Positions 7,128 to 16,855 of a DNA stretch of 52,036 bases are shown here, one piece after another. The translations under genes and the position numbers were made by a program. The stretch is from Bacteroidota bacterium. Its GTDB lineage: Bacteria > Bacteroidota > Bacteroidia > Chitinophagales > Chitinophagaceae. The stretch lies in the NCBI GenBank assembly GCA_018268075.1, contig JAFDXH010000062.1, positions 1 through 52,036 of the forward strand. The letters are read 5' to 3'. The first letter of the stretch is position 1, and each line of letters starts with the position of its first letter. A model generated the notes under the pieces. It was not told the origin of the DNA. It searched no databases and worked only from the letters and a program-made list of their open reading frames with translations.

Positions 7128-8171
7128 ATGCGATTTGGACTTTTAGGAAGTGGTAGTTGGGGAACTGCATTAGCAAAACTCCTTACGGATAATGATCAGC
7201 AGATACAATGGTGGATAAGAAGTGATAGCAATATTGATAGTTTTAAAAACCGCAGACACAATCCGCAATATTTAAGAAATGCTTTTTTTAATATTGACCT
7301 CATCCATTTTTCTTCGGATATCGAAGAGGTAATAAACAAAAGCGATCACATTCTAATAGTTATTCCATCGGCATTTGCTACCGAGGCCCTAAGTAGTTTG
7401 CCTAAAAATATTTTTCAGGGAAAAAAAGTTATTTCTGCTGTTAAAGGCATTCTGCCTGAAGAAAATATTCTGCTGAATGAATATTTAAAAATTCATTTCA
7501 ATGTGGCACTGCAGGATTATTTTACGGTATTAGGCCCATGCCATGCAGAGGAAGTAGCCGCCGAAAAACTATCCTATCTTACCTTTTCAGGAATAGATGA
7601 AAAAAGCACCAACGATATATCTGCAAATTTTAAAACAACTTATCTCAATACACTTTGCAATACAGATATCTATGGTGTACAATATGCGGCAATACTAAAG
7701 AATATTTATGCCATCGGTGCAGGAATAGCTCATGGGCTGGATTATGGCGATAATTTTTTGAGTGTGCTCATCGCCAATAGCGCAGACGAAATGGCCGGGT
7801 TTCTAAAAAAAGCCGTGAACCATTCCATAGAAGTAGGAAGCATAAACCATCTTCAGAATCTGAAACCCCCAACAACTATCACCACTAATTATGCTGCATC
7901 TGTTTATTTGGGCGACCTATTGGTAACCTGTTATTCACTCTATAGCCGCAACCGCACATTTGGTAATATGATAGGCAAAGGATACTCTGTACAATCAGCT
8001 CAGCTTGAAATGAGTATGATTGCCGAAGGGTACAATGCCAGCCGTTGCATGTTTTTAATAAATGAAAAAGTAAAAGCACCAATGCCTATTGCATCCACTA
8101 TTTATAAAATATTATGGAACGGCCTTCCGGCACATGAAGGTTTTTCCGAAATTGAAAGTATCTTAGTCTGA
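7128..8171 (+). CDS. gpsA: NAD(P)H-dependent glycerol-3-phosphate dehydrogenase
   Basis: A 347-residue protein. The dinucleotide-binding motif is at residues 7-12 (GSGSWG), followed by TALAKLL. Further family blocks are HILIVIPSAFATEAL, the AVKGILPEENILLNEYL segment, VLGPCHAEEVA, and the catalytic-lysine region AAILKNIYAIGAGIAHGLDYGDN. It reduces dihydroxyacetone phosphate to sn-glycerol-3-phosphate, the backbone of phospholipids. This fits its position downstream of fatty acid genes. The 127-base gap after rnc shows no clear signal. Confidence 0.93.
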   Translation: MRFGLLGSGSWGTALAKLLTDNDQQIQWWIRSDSNIDSFKNRRHNPQYLRNAFFNIDLIHFSSDIEEVINKSDHILIVIPSAFATEALSSLPKNIFQGKKVISAVKGILPEENILLNEYLKIHFNVALQDYFTVLGPCHAEEVAAEKLSYLTFSGIDEKSTNDISANFKTTYLNTLCNTDIYGVQYAAILKNIYAIGAGIAHGLDYGDNFLSVLIANSADEMAGFLKKAVNHSIEVGSINHLQNLKPPTTITTNYAASVYLGDLLVTCYSLYSRNRTFGNMIGKGYSVQSAQLEMSMIAEGYNASRCMFLINEKVKAPMPIASTIYKILWNGLPAHEGFSEIESILV

Positions 8172-8205
8172 CATTTCTAACTCATCACCCGGTAAAAATA
8201 ATCCG

Positions 8206-9594
8206 TTGAAATATTGCCTCTTTATTTTTTTAATTGTACTTGCTATGGCAAGTTGTAAAAAAGATTCTTTTATAACCAGCCCAGATGCAAACCTTTCTAC
8301 CAGTAGGGATACTCTTTTTTTTGATACCGTTTTTACTACCGCCGGATCAGTTACACAAGTATTTAAAATATATAATAACAATAATCAAAAATTAAATTTA
8401 TCGCAGATAAAATTAGCAGGTGGTATCGCCTCTCCGTTCAAGCTCAATATTGATGGTACCTCAGGGCCTTTGCTCAATAATGTAGAGATCAATGCTAATG
8501 ATAGCTTATATATTTTTGTGCAGGTAAATGTAAATCCCAATTCAAATACGCTTCCCTTTATACTTACAGATAGTGTGCAAATCAATTACAACGGGAATAA
8601 AAAATTTGTACAACTACAAGCGTATGGGCAGAATGCGCATTTTTTAAAAAACGAAACCATTAAACAATTTACAGTTTGGGGTAGCAACGATTTGCCTTAC
8701 GTTATTTTGGGTAACCTACGGGTAGATACCGGAGTGCTGCTTCATCTAAGTGCCGGTACCAGAGTTTATTTTCATGCAGATGCTCCGCTAATAGTAGATG
8801 GCACTTTGCAGTTAAATGGCACCGCTGCTAAGCCAGTTGTTTTTTCGGGCGACAGAACCGATGCAGATTACAAAGATTTGCCGGCGAGCTGGCCGGGTAT
8901 TATTTTTAGAAACAGTAGCGAACAAAACTGGATGATACACGCCATCATAAAAAACGCCTATCAAGGTATTGTAGCTCAAGGGCTTTCTGCCCTTACCCCC
9001 AAAGTATCTATATCAAGGTGCATTATCAGCAATGCATACGATGCCGGCATTTTAGGTGTGGGTACCAGTATCTATGCCGATAACAGCCTGATAAGTAATT
9101 GCGGGTCTAATATCAATCTGGTATATGGTGGTAATTATCAATTTACCAATTGTACTGTGGCCAGTTATGGAAGCTATTATATTTCACATAAAGCCCCTGT
9201 TCTGCAGGTGGCAGATTATATTTCGCAAAATAATATGCTATACACTGCTCCACTGAAAGCTACTTTTACCAACAGTATTTTTTGGGGCGATTTTGGAAGT
9301 GTAGATAATGAAGTAGTGGTAGATAAAAAAGGTGCCGGCCCTTTTTCGGTTTCATTTGACCATGTACTTTATAAGGCAAAAACAGATCCATCCTTTTCTA
9401 CAATTAATGCTGCACTCAAAAACCTACCTCCCTTATTCGACAGTATCAATACCGCAAAGGGTATTTACGATTTTCATTTTACTAAAAATGCTGCTGCACC
9501 CGCCATCCATGCAGGTATTCCTACTTCTTTTGGGTTTGATATGGATGATAAAGAATGGGGAGCTACCTTTGATCTTGGATGTTATAAGCGATAG
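8206..9594 (+). CDS. Lipoprotein with right-handed parallel beta-helix
   Basis: A 462-residue protein. The TTG at 8206 is needed to include the lipoprotein signal KYCLFIFLIVLAMASC; Cys17 is followed by KK. The next ATG (about 8245) would remove the signal, which supports the TTG. After the signal comes a beta-sandwich part (DTLFFDTVFTTAGSVTQVFKIYN, residues 35-130), then a chain of short repeats (GTLQLNGTAAKPVVF, IVAQGLSALTPKVSIS, DNSLISNCGSNINL) typical of a right-handed beta-helix. This combination is a recurring Bacteroidota envelope lipoprotein; its function is unknown. It lies 34 bases after the gpsA stop, so co-transcription is likely. Confidence 0.75.
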   Translation: MKYCLFIFLIVLAMASCKKDSFITSPDANLSTSRDTLFFDTVFTTAGSVTQVFKIYNNNNQKLNLSQIKLAGGIASPFKLNIDGTSGPLLNNVEINANDSLYIFVQVNVNPNSNTLPFILTDSVQINYNGNKKFVQLQAYGQNAHFLKNETIKQFTVWGSNDLPYVILGNLRVDTGVLLHLSAGTRVYFHADAPLIVDGTLQLNGTAAKPVVFSGDRTDADYKDLPASWPGIIFRNSSEQNWMIHAIIKNAYQGIVAQGLSALTPKVSISRCIISNAYDAGILGVGTSIYADNSLISNCGSNINLVYGGNYQFTNCTVASYGSYYISHKAPVLQVADYISQNNMLYTAPLKATFTNSIFWGDFGSVDNEVVVDKKGAGPFSVSFDHVLYKAKTDPSFSTINAALKNLPPLFDSINTAKGIYDFHFTKNAAAPAIHAGIPTSFGFDMDDKEWGATFDLGCYKR

Positions 9595-9658
9595 TTTATA
9601 ATAATATTTTTACTTCGTTTTATTTTCTCTTTTTTAACTTTCAACAAAAAAAAAGGAC

Positions 9659-10366
9659 ATGAATATACTTGCGCTTAGCAGTTCACGTAGTGGCCAATCT
9701 ACCTATCTATCCACGGCTATTCCTTTCCTCAATGATTTTTTAGGAAAAGAAAAAATCACCATCGCATTTATCCCTTTTGCATCTACTGAAAGCCACCAGC
9801 AATATTTTATTCGTGTAAAAAATGCATTGAAAGATTTTCCCTACAACATTAAAATGGTCACGGCACAAAATGGTGTTCAATTGGTAAAAGAAAGTAATGC
9901 TATCATGGTAGGCGGAGGCAACACCTTTAAATTAATTCATGACTTATACCAATATAATCTTATGAAAATAATAGAAAAGAAAGTAAGGGCAGGCATGCCT
10001 TATATTGGATGGAGTGCAGGTGCTAATATCACCGGTGCTACTATTGCCACCACCAATGATATGCCCATTATTCAACCAAAAAGTTTTAAAGCTTTTGGTT
10101 TTTTCCCCTTTCAGATCAATCCTCATTATAATAACCTTATTATTCCCGGATTTAATGGCGAAACACGGGATGAGCGCATTCAGGAGTTTCTACATCTAAA
10201 CAAGAGCCAGAAAGTAATTGGCCTTCCTGAAGGAAGTGGGCTTATTCTTAAAAATGATCAATTAAATTTTGTAGGCCATGATGGCGGAGTTATTTTCTAT
10301 TGCAAAGGGAAAATAGTAGTTAAGGAAAAAATAGCACATCAGAAAAGCTTAACCGGCTTGCTATAA
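9659..10366 (+). CDS. pepE: Dipeptidase E (alpha-aspartyl dipeptidase, peptidase S51)
   Basis: A 235-residue cytoplasmic serine peptidase that hydrolyses dipeptides with N-terminal aspartate. The nucleophile Ser119 lies in PYIGWSAGAN, with GGGNTF oxyanion-region glycines at 85-90. His156 in QINPHYNN and Asp134 in TTNDMP line up with the E. coli PepE triad (Ser120, His157, Asp135 from memory). Length matches the family. It lies 64 bases after the beta-helix lipoprotein gene. Confidence 0.93.
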   Translation: MNILALSSSRSGQSTYLSTAIPFLNDFLGKEKITIAFIPFASTESHQQYFIRVKNALKDFPYNIKMVTAQNGVQLVKESNAIMVGGGNTFKLIHDLYQYNLMKIIEKKVRAGMPYIGWSAGANITGATIATTNDMPIIQPKSFKAFGFFPFQINPHYNNLIIPGFNGETRDERIQEFLHLNKSQKVIGLPEGSGLILKNDQLNFVGHDGGVIFYCKGKIVVKEKIAHQKSLTGLL

Positions 10367-10429
10367 TGAACAAAGTGTAAAATCACCTTCACTTTTCTTT
10401 TCATCTTTCAATCGTAAATTGCATATCTC

Positions 10430-12457
10430 ATGCAATTCCTCCTCAATTCACCGTACAAGCCGGCAGGCGATCAGCCGCAGGCAATTGATCAGCTTACCAA
10501 TGGGATTCTTGAAGGTGAAAAATATCAAACATTACTTGGAGTAACGGGCAGTGGTAAAACATTTACCATGGCCAATGTAATTCAGAATGTACAGCGGCCC
10601 ACACTTGTACTTACGCACAACAAAACGCTTGTAGCGCAATTGTATGGTGAATTCCGGCAATTTTTCCCTGATAATTCGGTAGGGTATTTTGTGTCGTATT
10701 ACGATTACTATCAGCCCGAAGCCTACATGCCGGTAAGCGATACCTACATTGAAAAAGACCTGAGCATCAATGAAGAATTAGACAAGCTTCGCCTTGCGGC
10801 TACTTCGCAATTGCTTACAGGCCGCAGAGACATCATAGTAGTAGCAAGTGTAAGTTGTATATACGGAATAGGAAACCCAAAAGACTTTGCAGAAGGAGTA
10901 GTGCGGATAGAAGAAGGGCAAACACTCAGCCGGCAAGGCTTTTTGCATTCTTTAGTAAACAGTTTGTACTCCCGCACGCAGGGCGATTTTGCAAGAGGCA
11001 CCTTCAGGGTAAAAGGCGACACAGTAGATATCAATGTGCCTTATGCTGACAATGGATATCGCATTACTTTTTTTGGAGATGAGATAGAAAGCATAGAAAC
11101 ACTTGAATTAAGTACAGGAAAAAGAATTACAAAAGTTTCCAACGCAGCTATCTTTCCTGCCAACTTATATATTGCTCCAAAAGATAAATTGCAACAGATC
11201 TTATATGAAATTCAGGATGAAGCGGCTGCACAAACAGCCTACTTTAAAGAATCAGGAAAATATATAGAGGCGCAGCGAATCTCTGAACGCGTAAACTATG
11301 ATGTAGAAATGATACGCGAATTAGGCTACTGCAATGGTGTAGAAAATTATTCCAGATTTTTTGACCGCCGTGAGCCAGGCACCAGGCCATTTTGCCTGCT
11401 CGATTATTTCCCTGATGATTTTCTGTGCATCATTGATGAGAGCCATCAAACCATACCACAAATAAGCGGCATGTATGGAGGCGACCGGTCAAGGAAATTG
11501 GTTTTAGTGGATTATGGTTTTCGTTTGCCTTCGGCATTAGACAACAGGCCATTAAATTTTAATGAGTTTGAAAATATGCTTAATCAAACGGTGTATGTGA
11601 GCGCTACACCCGGCGATTTTGAATTAGAAAAAACGGGCGGTGTAGTAGTAGAGCAGGTAGTAAGGCCTACAGGATTATTAGACCCGCCCATAGAAGTACG
11701 CCCCTCTATAAACCAAATAGACGACCTGCTGGATGAAATAGATAAACGTGTAACAAAAGGCGACCGTGTATTGGTAACTACATTGACCAAACGCATGGCC
11801 GAAGAAATGGATAAATATTTACACCGCATCAATATCAAATCAAAATACATTCACAGTGAAGTACACACGCTGGATCGCATAGAAATATTAAGGCAACTAC
11901 GACTTGGTGAAATAGATGTACTGGTAGGTGTAAACCTTTTGCGTGAGGGGTTAGATCTTCCTGAAGTATCTCTGGTAGCAATATTAGATGCAGACAAGGA
12001 AGGTTTTTTAAGAAATGAAAGATCGCTTACTCAAACAGCAGGTCGGGCAGCGCGCAATGTAGATGGGTTGGTAATTTTTTATGCAGATAAGATGACAGAG
12101 AGCATGCAAAAAACAATAGACGAAACCAATAGAAGAAGAGAAAAACAAATAGCTTATAATATTGAAAATAATATAACACCCGTTACGGTTTCTAAAACCA
12201 TAGAACAAATAATGGGACAAACTTCTGTATTGGATATAAAGGGAACCACTGCATCGCCTTATGCGGCTGAAAATAGTTCGGGAGCAATAGCTGCCGAAGA
12301 TCAGATAGAATATAAAACGATACCTCAATTAGAAAAAGCCATCAAGCAAATAAAAAGAATGATGGAGCAGGCCGCCAGAGATATGGACTTTATGGAGGCT
12401 GCCCGGCTACGCGATGAAATGTTTCGGATGCAAAGCAATCTGGAGAATATGAAATAG
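10430..12457 (+). CDS. uvrB: Excinuclease ABC subunit B
   Basis: A 675-residue damage-verifying helicase of nucleotide excision repair. Walker A is GVTGSGKT (residues 37-44). The beta-hairpin that inserts into DNA is in the YYDYYQPEAYMP segment near residue 92. The DESH box is followed by ISGMYGGDRSRK. Helicase motifs include TLTKRMAEEM, GVNLLREGLDLPEVSLVAI and QTAGRAARNV. The C-terminal UVR motif (DFMEAARLRDEM) binds UvrC. The protein is full length and convergent with comM. mfd, which brings UvrAB to stalled polymerase, is in the same window at 48.4 kb. Confidence 0.98.
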   Translation: MQFLLNSPYKPAGDQPQAIDQLTNGILEGEKYQTLLGVTGSGKTFTMANVIQNVQRPTLVLTHNKTLVAQLYGEFRQFFPDNSVGYFVSYYDYYQPEAYMPVSDTYIEKDLSINEELDKLRLAATSQLLTGRRDIIVVASVSCIYGIGNPKDFAEGVVRIEEGQTLSRQGFLHSLVNSLYSRTQGDFARGTFRVKGDTVDINVPYADNGYRITFFGDEIESIETLELSTGKRITKVSNAAIFPANLYIAPKDKLQQILYEIQDEAAAQTAYFKESGKYIEAQRISERVNYDVEMIRELGYCNGVENYSRFFDRREPGTRPFCLLDYFPDDFLCIIDESHQTIPQISGMYGGDRSRKLVLVDYGFRLPSALDNRPLNFNEFENMLNQTVYVSATPGDFELEKTGGVVVEQVVRPTGLLDPPIEVRPSINQIDDLLDEIDKRVTKGDRVLVTTLTKRMAEEMDKYLHRINIKSKYIHSEVHTLDRIEILRQLRLGEIDVLVGVNLLREGLDLPEVSLVAILDADKEGFLRNERSLTQTAGRAARNVDGLVIFYADKMTESMQKTIDETNRRREKQIAYNIENNITPVTVSKTIEQIMGQTSVLDIKGTTASPYAAENSSGAIAAEDQIEYKTIPQLEKAIKQIKRMMEQAARDMDFMEAARLRDEMFRMQSNLENMK

Positions 12458-12506
12458 AAATAATACAAACAGTTATTATTGCTGTGGAATGATTTTGCCC
12501 ATAATA

Positions 12507-14048
12507 TTATCCAGCCCACCCTTCTCTATCCAGGCTTCGATACTGAATTGCTTCAGCTAAATGCTCTGGTTTTATTTCTGTACTACCTGCAAGGTCAGCA
12601 ATGGTGCGGCTTACCTTTAGAATGCGATCATAAGCCCGTGCAGAGAGGTTTAATCTTTCCATCGCTACTTTTAAAAGATTAGCGCCAGCGGTAGATATTA
12701 CACAAATTTCTTTAAGCATCTTACTGCTCATTTGTGCATTGCAATAAACGCCTTCATTGTCTTTATACCTTTCGGCTTGTATTTCTCTTGCCCTTATTAC
12801 TCGCTCCCGTACTGTTTCACTTTTTTCAAATTCCTGCGTGGATGAAAGTTCTGAAAATGCTACAGGGGTTACTTCTACATGAAGATCAATCCGATCGAGC
12901 AAAGGCCCGGAAATCTTATTCAAATATTTTTGCACAGCTCCCGGTGGGCAACTGCATTCCTTTTCCGGATGATTGTAATACCCGCAGGGGCAAGGATTCA
13001 TAGAAGCGATTAGCATAAAACTAGATGGAAAATCTAACGCTACCTTAGCTCTGGAAATAGTAACTCTTCTCTCTTCCATTGGCTGGCGCATTACCTCCAG
13101 AACCGTGCGCTTAAACTCCGGCAATTCATCTAAAAACAAAACACCATTATGCGCAAGAGAAATCTCGCCGGGCTGCGGCAATCCGCCGCCCCCTACTAAA
13201 GCCACATCGGAAATAGTATGGTGCGGTGAGCGAAATGGTCGCTTGGAAATAAGGGTGGCATTTTCCGGAAGCTTGCCCGCTACGCTGTGAATTTTAGTGG
13301 TTTCCAAAGCTTCCTGTAAGCTCAGAGGCGGCAGTATGGTAGGCAAACGCTTTGCCAGCATGGTTTTACCGGCACCAGGCGGCCCTATCAGTATGGCATT
13401 GTGGCCACCTGCTGCAGCAATCTCTAAGGCGCGCTTAATATTTTCTTGGCCTTTTACATCACAAAAATCTATTTCAAAATCACTTTGTGCATGGGCAAAT
13501 TCTTCTCGTGTGTTCACCACCGTTGGTTGAATAGAATTTTCATCAATAAAAAAATCTATTACTTCATTGATATGGCCCACGCCATAAACATTCAGGTTAT
13601 TTACCATTGCCGCTTCGCGTGCATTTTCTTTGGGTAGTATCAATCCTTTAAATTTTTCTTTGCGCGCCTGTATGGCTATAGGTAATGCTCCTTTGATTGG
13701 GCGCACCTCGCCATCGAGGCTTAGCTCGCCCATGATTACATATTCAGTCAGTTTTTCTGCATGCTCTAATTGCTCGCTGGCACCTAATGTAGCCATAGCA
13801 ATGGGCAGGTCAAAGGCTGTTCCGCTTTTTTTGATATCAGCAGGCGCAAGATTTACTACCACTTTGATTCTGGGGAAATGATATCCATTGGCTTTGATGG
13901 CGCTTTCCATTCGCTCAAGGCTTTCCTTTACTGCATTATCGGCAAGGCCTACAATTGTGGTAAATTTTCCGCTACTTACATTTACTTCTACAGTAATGGT
14001 AATAGCCTCTACACCATATACAGCGCTACCGAATGTCTTAACTAACAT
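12507..14048 (-). CDS. comM: YifB/ComM family Mg-chelatase-like AAA+ ATPase
   Basis: A 513-residue protein. The N-terminal domain (residues 1-175) has the ComM start VKTFGSAVYGVEAI and the GLADNAVKES and APADIKKSGTAFDLPIA blocks. The AAA+ domain has Walker A GPPGAGKT at 222-229, the FLDELPEF Walker B, and RSPHHTISDVALVGGG. A C-terminal helical domain follows. A Cys-rich insert (CPCGYYNHPEKECSCPP) is usual for the family. In transformable bacteria ComM is a hexameric branch-migration helicase that helps integrate incoming DNA. It may be the last gene of a pyrC-mutS-like-comM row. Confidence 0.9.
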   Translation of the reverse strand: MLVKTFGSAVYGVEAITITVEVNVSSGKFTTIVGLADNAVKESLERMESAIKANGYHFPRIKVVVNLAPADIKKSGTAFDLPIAMATLGASEQLEHAEKLTEYVIMGELSLDGEVRPIKGALPIAIQARKEKFKGLILPKENAREAAMVNNLNVYGVGHINEVIDFFIDENSIQPTVVNTREEFAHAQSDFEIDFCDVKGQENIKRALEIAAAGGHNAILIGPPGAGKTMLAKRLPTILPPLSLQEALETTKIHSVAGKLPENATLISKRPFRSPHHTISDVALVGGGGLPQPGEISLAHNGVLFLDELPEFKRTVLEVMRQPMEERRVTISRAKVALDFPSSFMLIASMNPCPCGYYNHPEKECSCPPGAVQKYLNKISGPLLDRIDLHVEVTPVAFSELSSTQEFEKSETVRERVIRAREIQAERYKDNEGVYCNAQMSSKMLKEICVISTAGANLLKVAMERLNLSARAYDRILKVSRTIADLAGSTEIKPEHLAEAIQYRSLDREGWAG

Positions 14049-14131
14049 GTAGAAAAATTTCGTTGCATTGAAATTAAGACATATTCTATTTAAAAAAGGA
14101 AAAAAAAGAGAAGGATATATGGGGGAGTATT

Positions 14132-15448
14132 CTATAAGCCTTGCAGTAATTCTATCACCTTTTCGTTTTTTAAAATTAAATACCCCAGGCGATCGTTGCT
14201 TACGCCCTCCTTTAATTGATAACTAAAAATAAGTTGTTCATCATGAACGGTAGTTTCAAAATACCTGAAATCTATATTGGCATATTTTTTCAATGCATCG
14301 CTTATTTCATAGAGATGTGTAGAGAGTATAAATAAGGATCCCTTTATTTTTATCAGTCCTTCTATCACTACCGTACTGCATTTCATCGCATCTTCAATAT
14401 TAGTGCCTTTGAATAATTCATCTATCAATATCAGCCATTTTTTTCCATCAGTAATTTTTAAAATCGTATTCTTTATCCGCTGCACTTCGTTGTAAAAAAA
14501 GCTTTCTCCTTTCACTACATTGTCCACTACATTGATATTGCTTATCAGCCCATCAAAAATTGAAAGCTCCATTGATTTCACCGGCACCCCCATTCCAAGA
14601 TGTGCAAGAAAAACAGCACTACCCACCGCCTTTATAAAGGTGCTCTTACCTGCCATATTAGCGCCTGTAAGAAATACAAAATTATTATCCTTTGATAATT
14701 GCAGGTCATAGCCAACCGGCTCTTTCAATAGAATATGATACAATCCATCTACCCTTAGTACCGGCGACGATGATTTTATAAATTTAGGGAACTCAAGATG
14801 ATAAACCTTCACTGCCATAGCCATACCATACCATGCGTCCAGAAGGCTATACAGTTCTATCAGTTCATAAAGCTGTTGCTTATAATGAAGGCGGATATAC
14901 CATGCGAACCCCATCATTTCAGTTAATGACAGTTCTGTGCTTTTGGCTGTGGTAAAAACGACCTGGAGCGCAGGGCGATCAATCAGTACCTCAATATTTT
15001 CTAATACTTTTTTTAAATTTTGCGGGATTTTACTTCCTGAAAAAAGATCAATAATAGCGCGCATACCTTTTACAAAATCAAAAGCATGCCCGGTAGAATA
15101 CTTTACCAAAGAAAAATCAGGGCCATGAAATAATTTATAGATATAAGCTGCTGTAAAAGAGGGACGTGCCGGCAATGTGTCAATTGAAGCTTCAAAAAAT
15201 TTATATATCATCAATATAGATCCATTGCTGATATACTCGGGCCAGCCATTTTCTTTTTCTAAAAAGAGTTTTAAGGTATCTTGTACATCAATTATATTTT
15301 CCACCCTCTCCTGTGAGTTACTAAATATCTGCTGCAACTTTCTGCTGCCACCTGTAGTTCTGGTAAGGTTTAATTTTGCAAAAACAGAAGGCTCTTCATT
15401 TTGATTAAAAATTGAAAGATCGCCTAATGTGGTTTTATCTATTTCCAT
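14132..15448 (-). CDS. MutS-like ATPase without mismatch-binding domain
   Basis: A 438-residue protein, about half the size of MutS. Residues 1-240 resemble the MutS core and clamp helices, starting with the TTGGSRKLQQIF block. The C-terminal ATPase has Walker A GANMAGKST (262-270), the Walker B region KWLILIDELFKGTN and an STHLYEI histidine switch. The N-terminal mismatch-recognition and connector domains are absent. Standalone MutS-like proteins of this layout are frequent in Bacteroidota, and their role (recombination control or RNA/DNA structure handling) is unsettled. It starts 35 bases after the pyrC stop and precedes comM by 83 bases. Confidence 0.8.
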   Translation of the reverse strand: MEIDKTTLGDLSIFNQNEEPSVFAKLNLTRTTGGSRKLQQIFSNSQERVENIIDVQDTLKLFLEKENGWPEYISNGSILMIYKFFEASIDTLPARPSFTAAYIYKLFHGPDFSLVKYSTGHAFDFVKGMRAIIDLFSGSKIPQNLKKVLENIEVLIDRPALQVVFTTAKSTELSLTEMMGFAWYIRLHYKQQLYELIELYSLLDAWYGMAMAVKVYHLEFPKFIKSSSPVLRVDGLYHILLKEPVGYDLQLSKDNNFVFLTGANMAGKSTFIKAVGSAVFLAHLGMGVPVKSMELSIFDGLISNINVVDNVVKGESFFYNEVQRIKNTILKITDGKKWLILIDELFKGTNIEDAMKCSTVVIEGLIKIKGSLFILSTHLYEISDALKKYANIDFRYFETTVHDEQLIFSYQLKEGVSNDRLGYLILKNEKVIELLQGL

Positions 15449-15483
15449 TATCTACACCAAATTTTGAAAGATTTAATTTTTCT

Positions 15484-16824
15484 TTATTTCAAAAAAGAAA
15501 GACGATGCCCTCTATTAGATTCGTTGCATACTCCATTTCCATAAACAGAATTCCCATTTACAAAGGTTTGTTTTATTTCTGCAGGCATCACCTCACCTTC
15601 TAACGGGCTCCAGCCACATCGGTAATAGATATTTCCCTTAGACACTTTAAATCCTTTATTCAAATCTACCATTACAAGATCAGCAAAATAGCCCTCGCGT
15701 ATATACCCACGTTCCTGTATGCAAAAACATTCTGCCACATTGTGGCTCATTTTCTGCGCTATGTCTTCAAGGCTTATTAATCCTTGTTTGTTTGCTTTCA
15801 GCATCATCAAAAAAGTATGCTGCACCAGAGGTAGCCCCGCATGTGCATGCTTATATGGTCCCAGTTTTTCTTCAATAGTATGTGGTGCGTGATCGCTTGC
15901 TACTACATCTAGCCTTCCATCAGCGAGGCCCTTCCACAGCGCCTCTCTGTTAGTTGCTTCTTTAATTGCAGGATTACATTTTATCAGGTAGCCCAGTCTT
16001 TCATAATCATCTGCAGTGTAATAAAGATGATGAGCGCAAACCTCAGCGGTAATTCTTTTTTCGCTTAGTGGTATATTATTTGTAAAAAGTGAAAGCTCTT
16101 TGGCTGTAGTGATATGCAGTACATGAAGGCGGCTTCCATATTTTTTAGCAAGCGAAACAGCAAAGGAAGACGACTGGTAGCAGGCATTTTCGTCTCTGAT
16201 AATGGGGTGATCTGAAGGTGCAAGCTCAGGCTTCTCCATCAAAACTCTTTTAAGGTTTTCGCTGATGATTTTTTCATCTTCGCAATGGGTAGCAATGAGT
16301 AATTCTGTTTCAGAAAAAATTTTATGCAATGCCGGTTCGCTATCTACAAGCATATTGCCCGTACTGGAACCCATAAATATTTTTACACCACAGATTTCTT
16401 TTTTTCTTTTATTAAGCCTGAGTACTTCTTCTGCATTGGTATTGCTCACGCCCATGTAGAAGGAATAATTAGCTATGGATGTATGGGCTGCTATATCATA
16501 TTTATCTTCTAATAATTTTTCTGTTACAGCATTGGGCACTGTATTAGGCATTTCCATAAATGATGTGATGCCTCCGGCCACAGCGGCACGGCTTTCAGAA
16601 TAAATATTGGCTTTATGCGTGAGGCCTGGTTCGCGAAAATGCACCTGATCGTCAATAACGCCCGGAAAAAGATGGTATCCTTCGCCCTTTATTTCGGTTA
16701 CCCTTTCTTTTACCCCAATGTTGTTACCCTTTTTTTCTATTCGTCCGTTTTTAATATAAACATCCCCTACAGAAATATTTTTTTCATTGACGATAGAAAT
16801 CTGTTTTAAAAGATAGTTTTGCAT
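15484..16824 (-). CDS. pyrC: Dihydroorotase (amidohydrolase, class I)
   Basis: A 446-residue pyrimidine-synthesis enzyme converting N-carbamoyl-aspartate to dihydroorotate. Metal-site elements are Gln60-Val-His62 in DDQVHFREPG, Lys148 in GVKIFMGSS, His180 in ATHCEDE, His237 in HVLHITTAKE and Asp311 in VASDHAPHT. The first His of the usual HxH is Gln here; I recall this DDQVHF form as normal in Bacteroidota. A dihydropyrimidinase-like role is less likely given the GITSFMEMPNTVP segment. It is divergent from the barrel gene at 16856 with only 31 bases between the two starts. Confidence 0.92.
   Translation of the reverse strand: MQNYLLKQISIVNEKNISVGDVYIKNGRIEKKGNNIGVKERVTEIKGEGYHLFPGVIDDQVHFREPGLTHKANIYSESRAAVAGGITSFMEMPNTVPNAVTEKLLEDKYDIAAHTSIANYSFYMGVSNTNAEEVLRLNKRKKEICGVKIFMGSSTGNMLVDSEPALHKIFSETELLIATHCEDEKIISENLKRVLMEKPELAPSDHPIIRDENACYQSSSFAVSLAKKYGSRLHVLHITTAKELSLFTNNIPLSEKRITAEVCAHHLYYTADDYERLGYLIKCNPAIKEATNREALWKGLADGRLDVVASDHAPHTIEEKLGPYKHAHAGLPLVQHTFLMMLKANKQGLISLEDIAQKMSHNVAECFCIQERGYIREGYFADLVMVDLNKGFKVSKGNIYYRCGWSPLEGEVMPAEIKQTFVNGNSVYGNGVCNESNRGHRLSFLK
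16814..16821 (+). promoter_or_regulatory. Candidate TAnnTTTG box for the Wzi/RemB-like gene
   Basis: TAGTTTTG matches TAnnTTTG exactly and ends 34 bases before the ATG at 16856. It overlaps the first codons of the divergent pyrC gene, which is plausible because the two starts are so close. No -33 element was recognised. Confidence 0.35.
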
Positions 16825-16855
16825 ACCTTGAATATAAATAATTTAAGCAAGCTAT

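Noticed and set aside
12008-12328. Minus-strand frame with many Tyr and Phe in the uvrB 3' region
   Set aside because: Lies fully within the well-supported uvrB gene and shows no domain.
12460-12480. AATAAT/ATTATT inverted repeat between uvrB and comM as a bidirectional terminator
   Set aside because: Stem of only A-T pairs with a 10-base loop and no T tract; expected by chance in AT-rich DNA.
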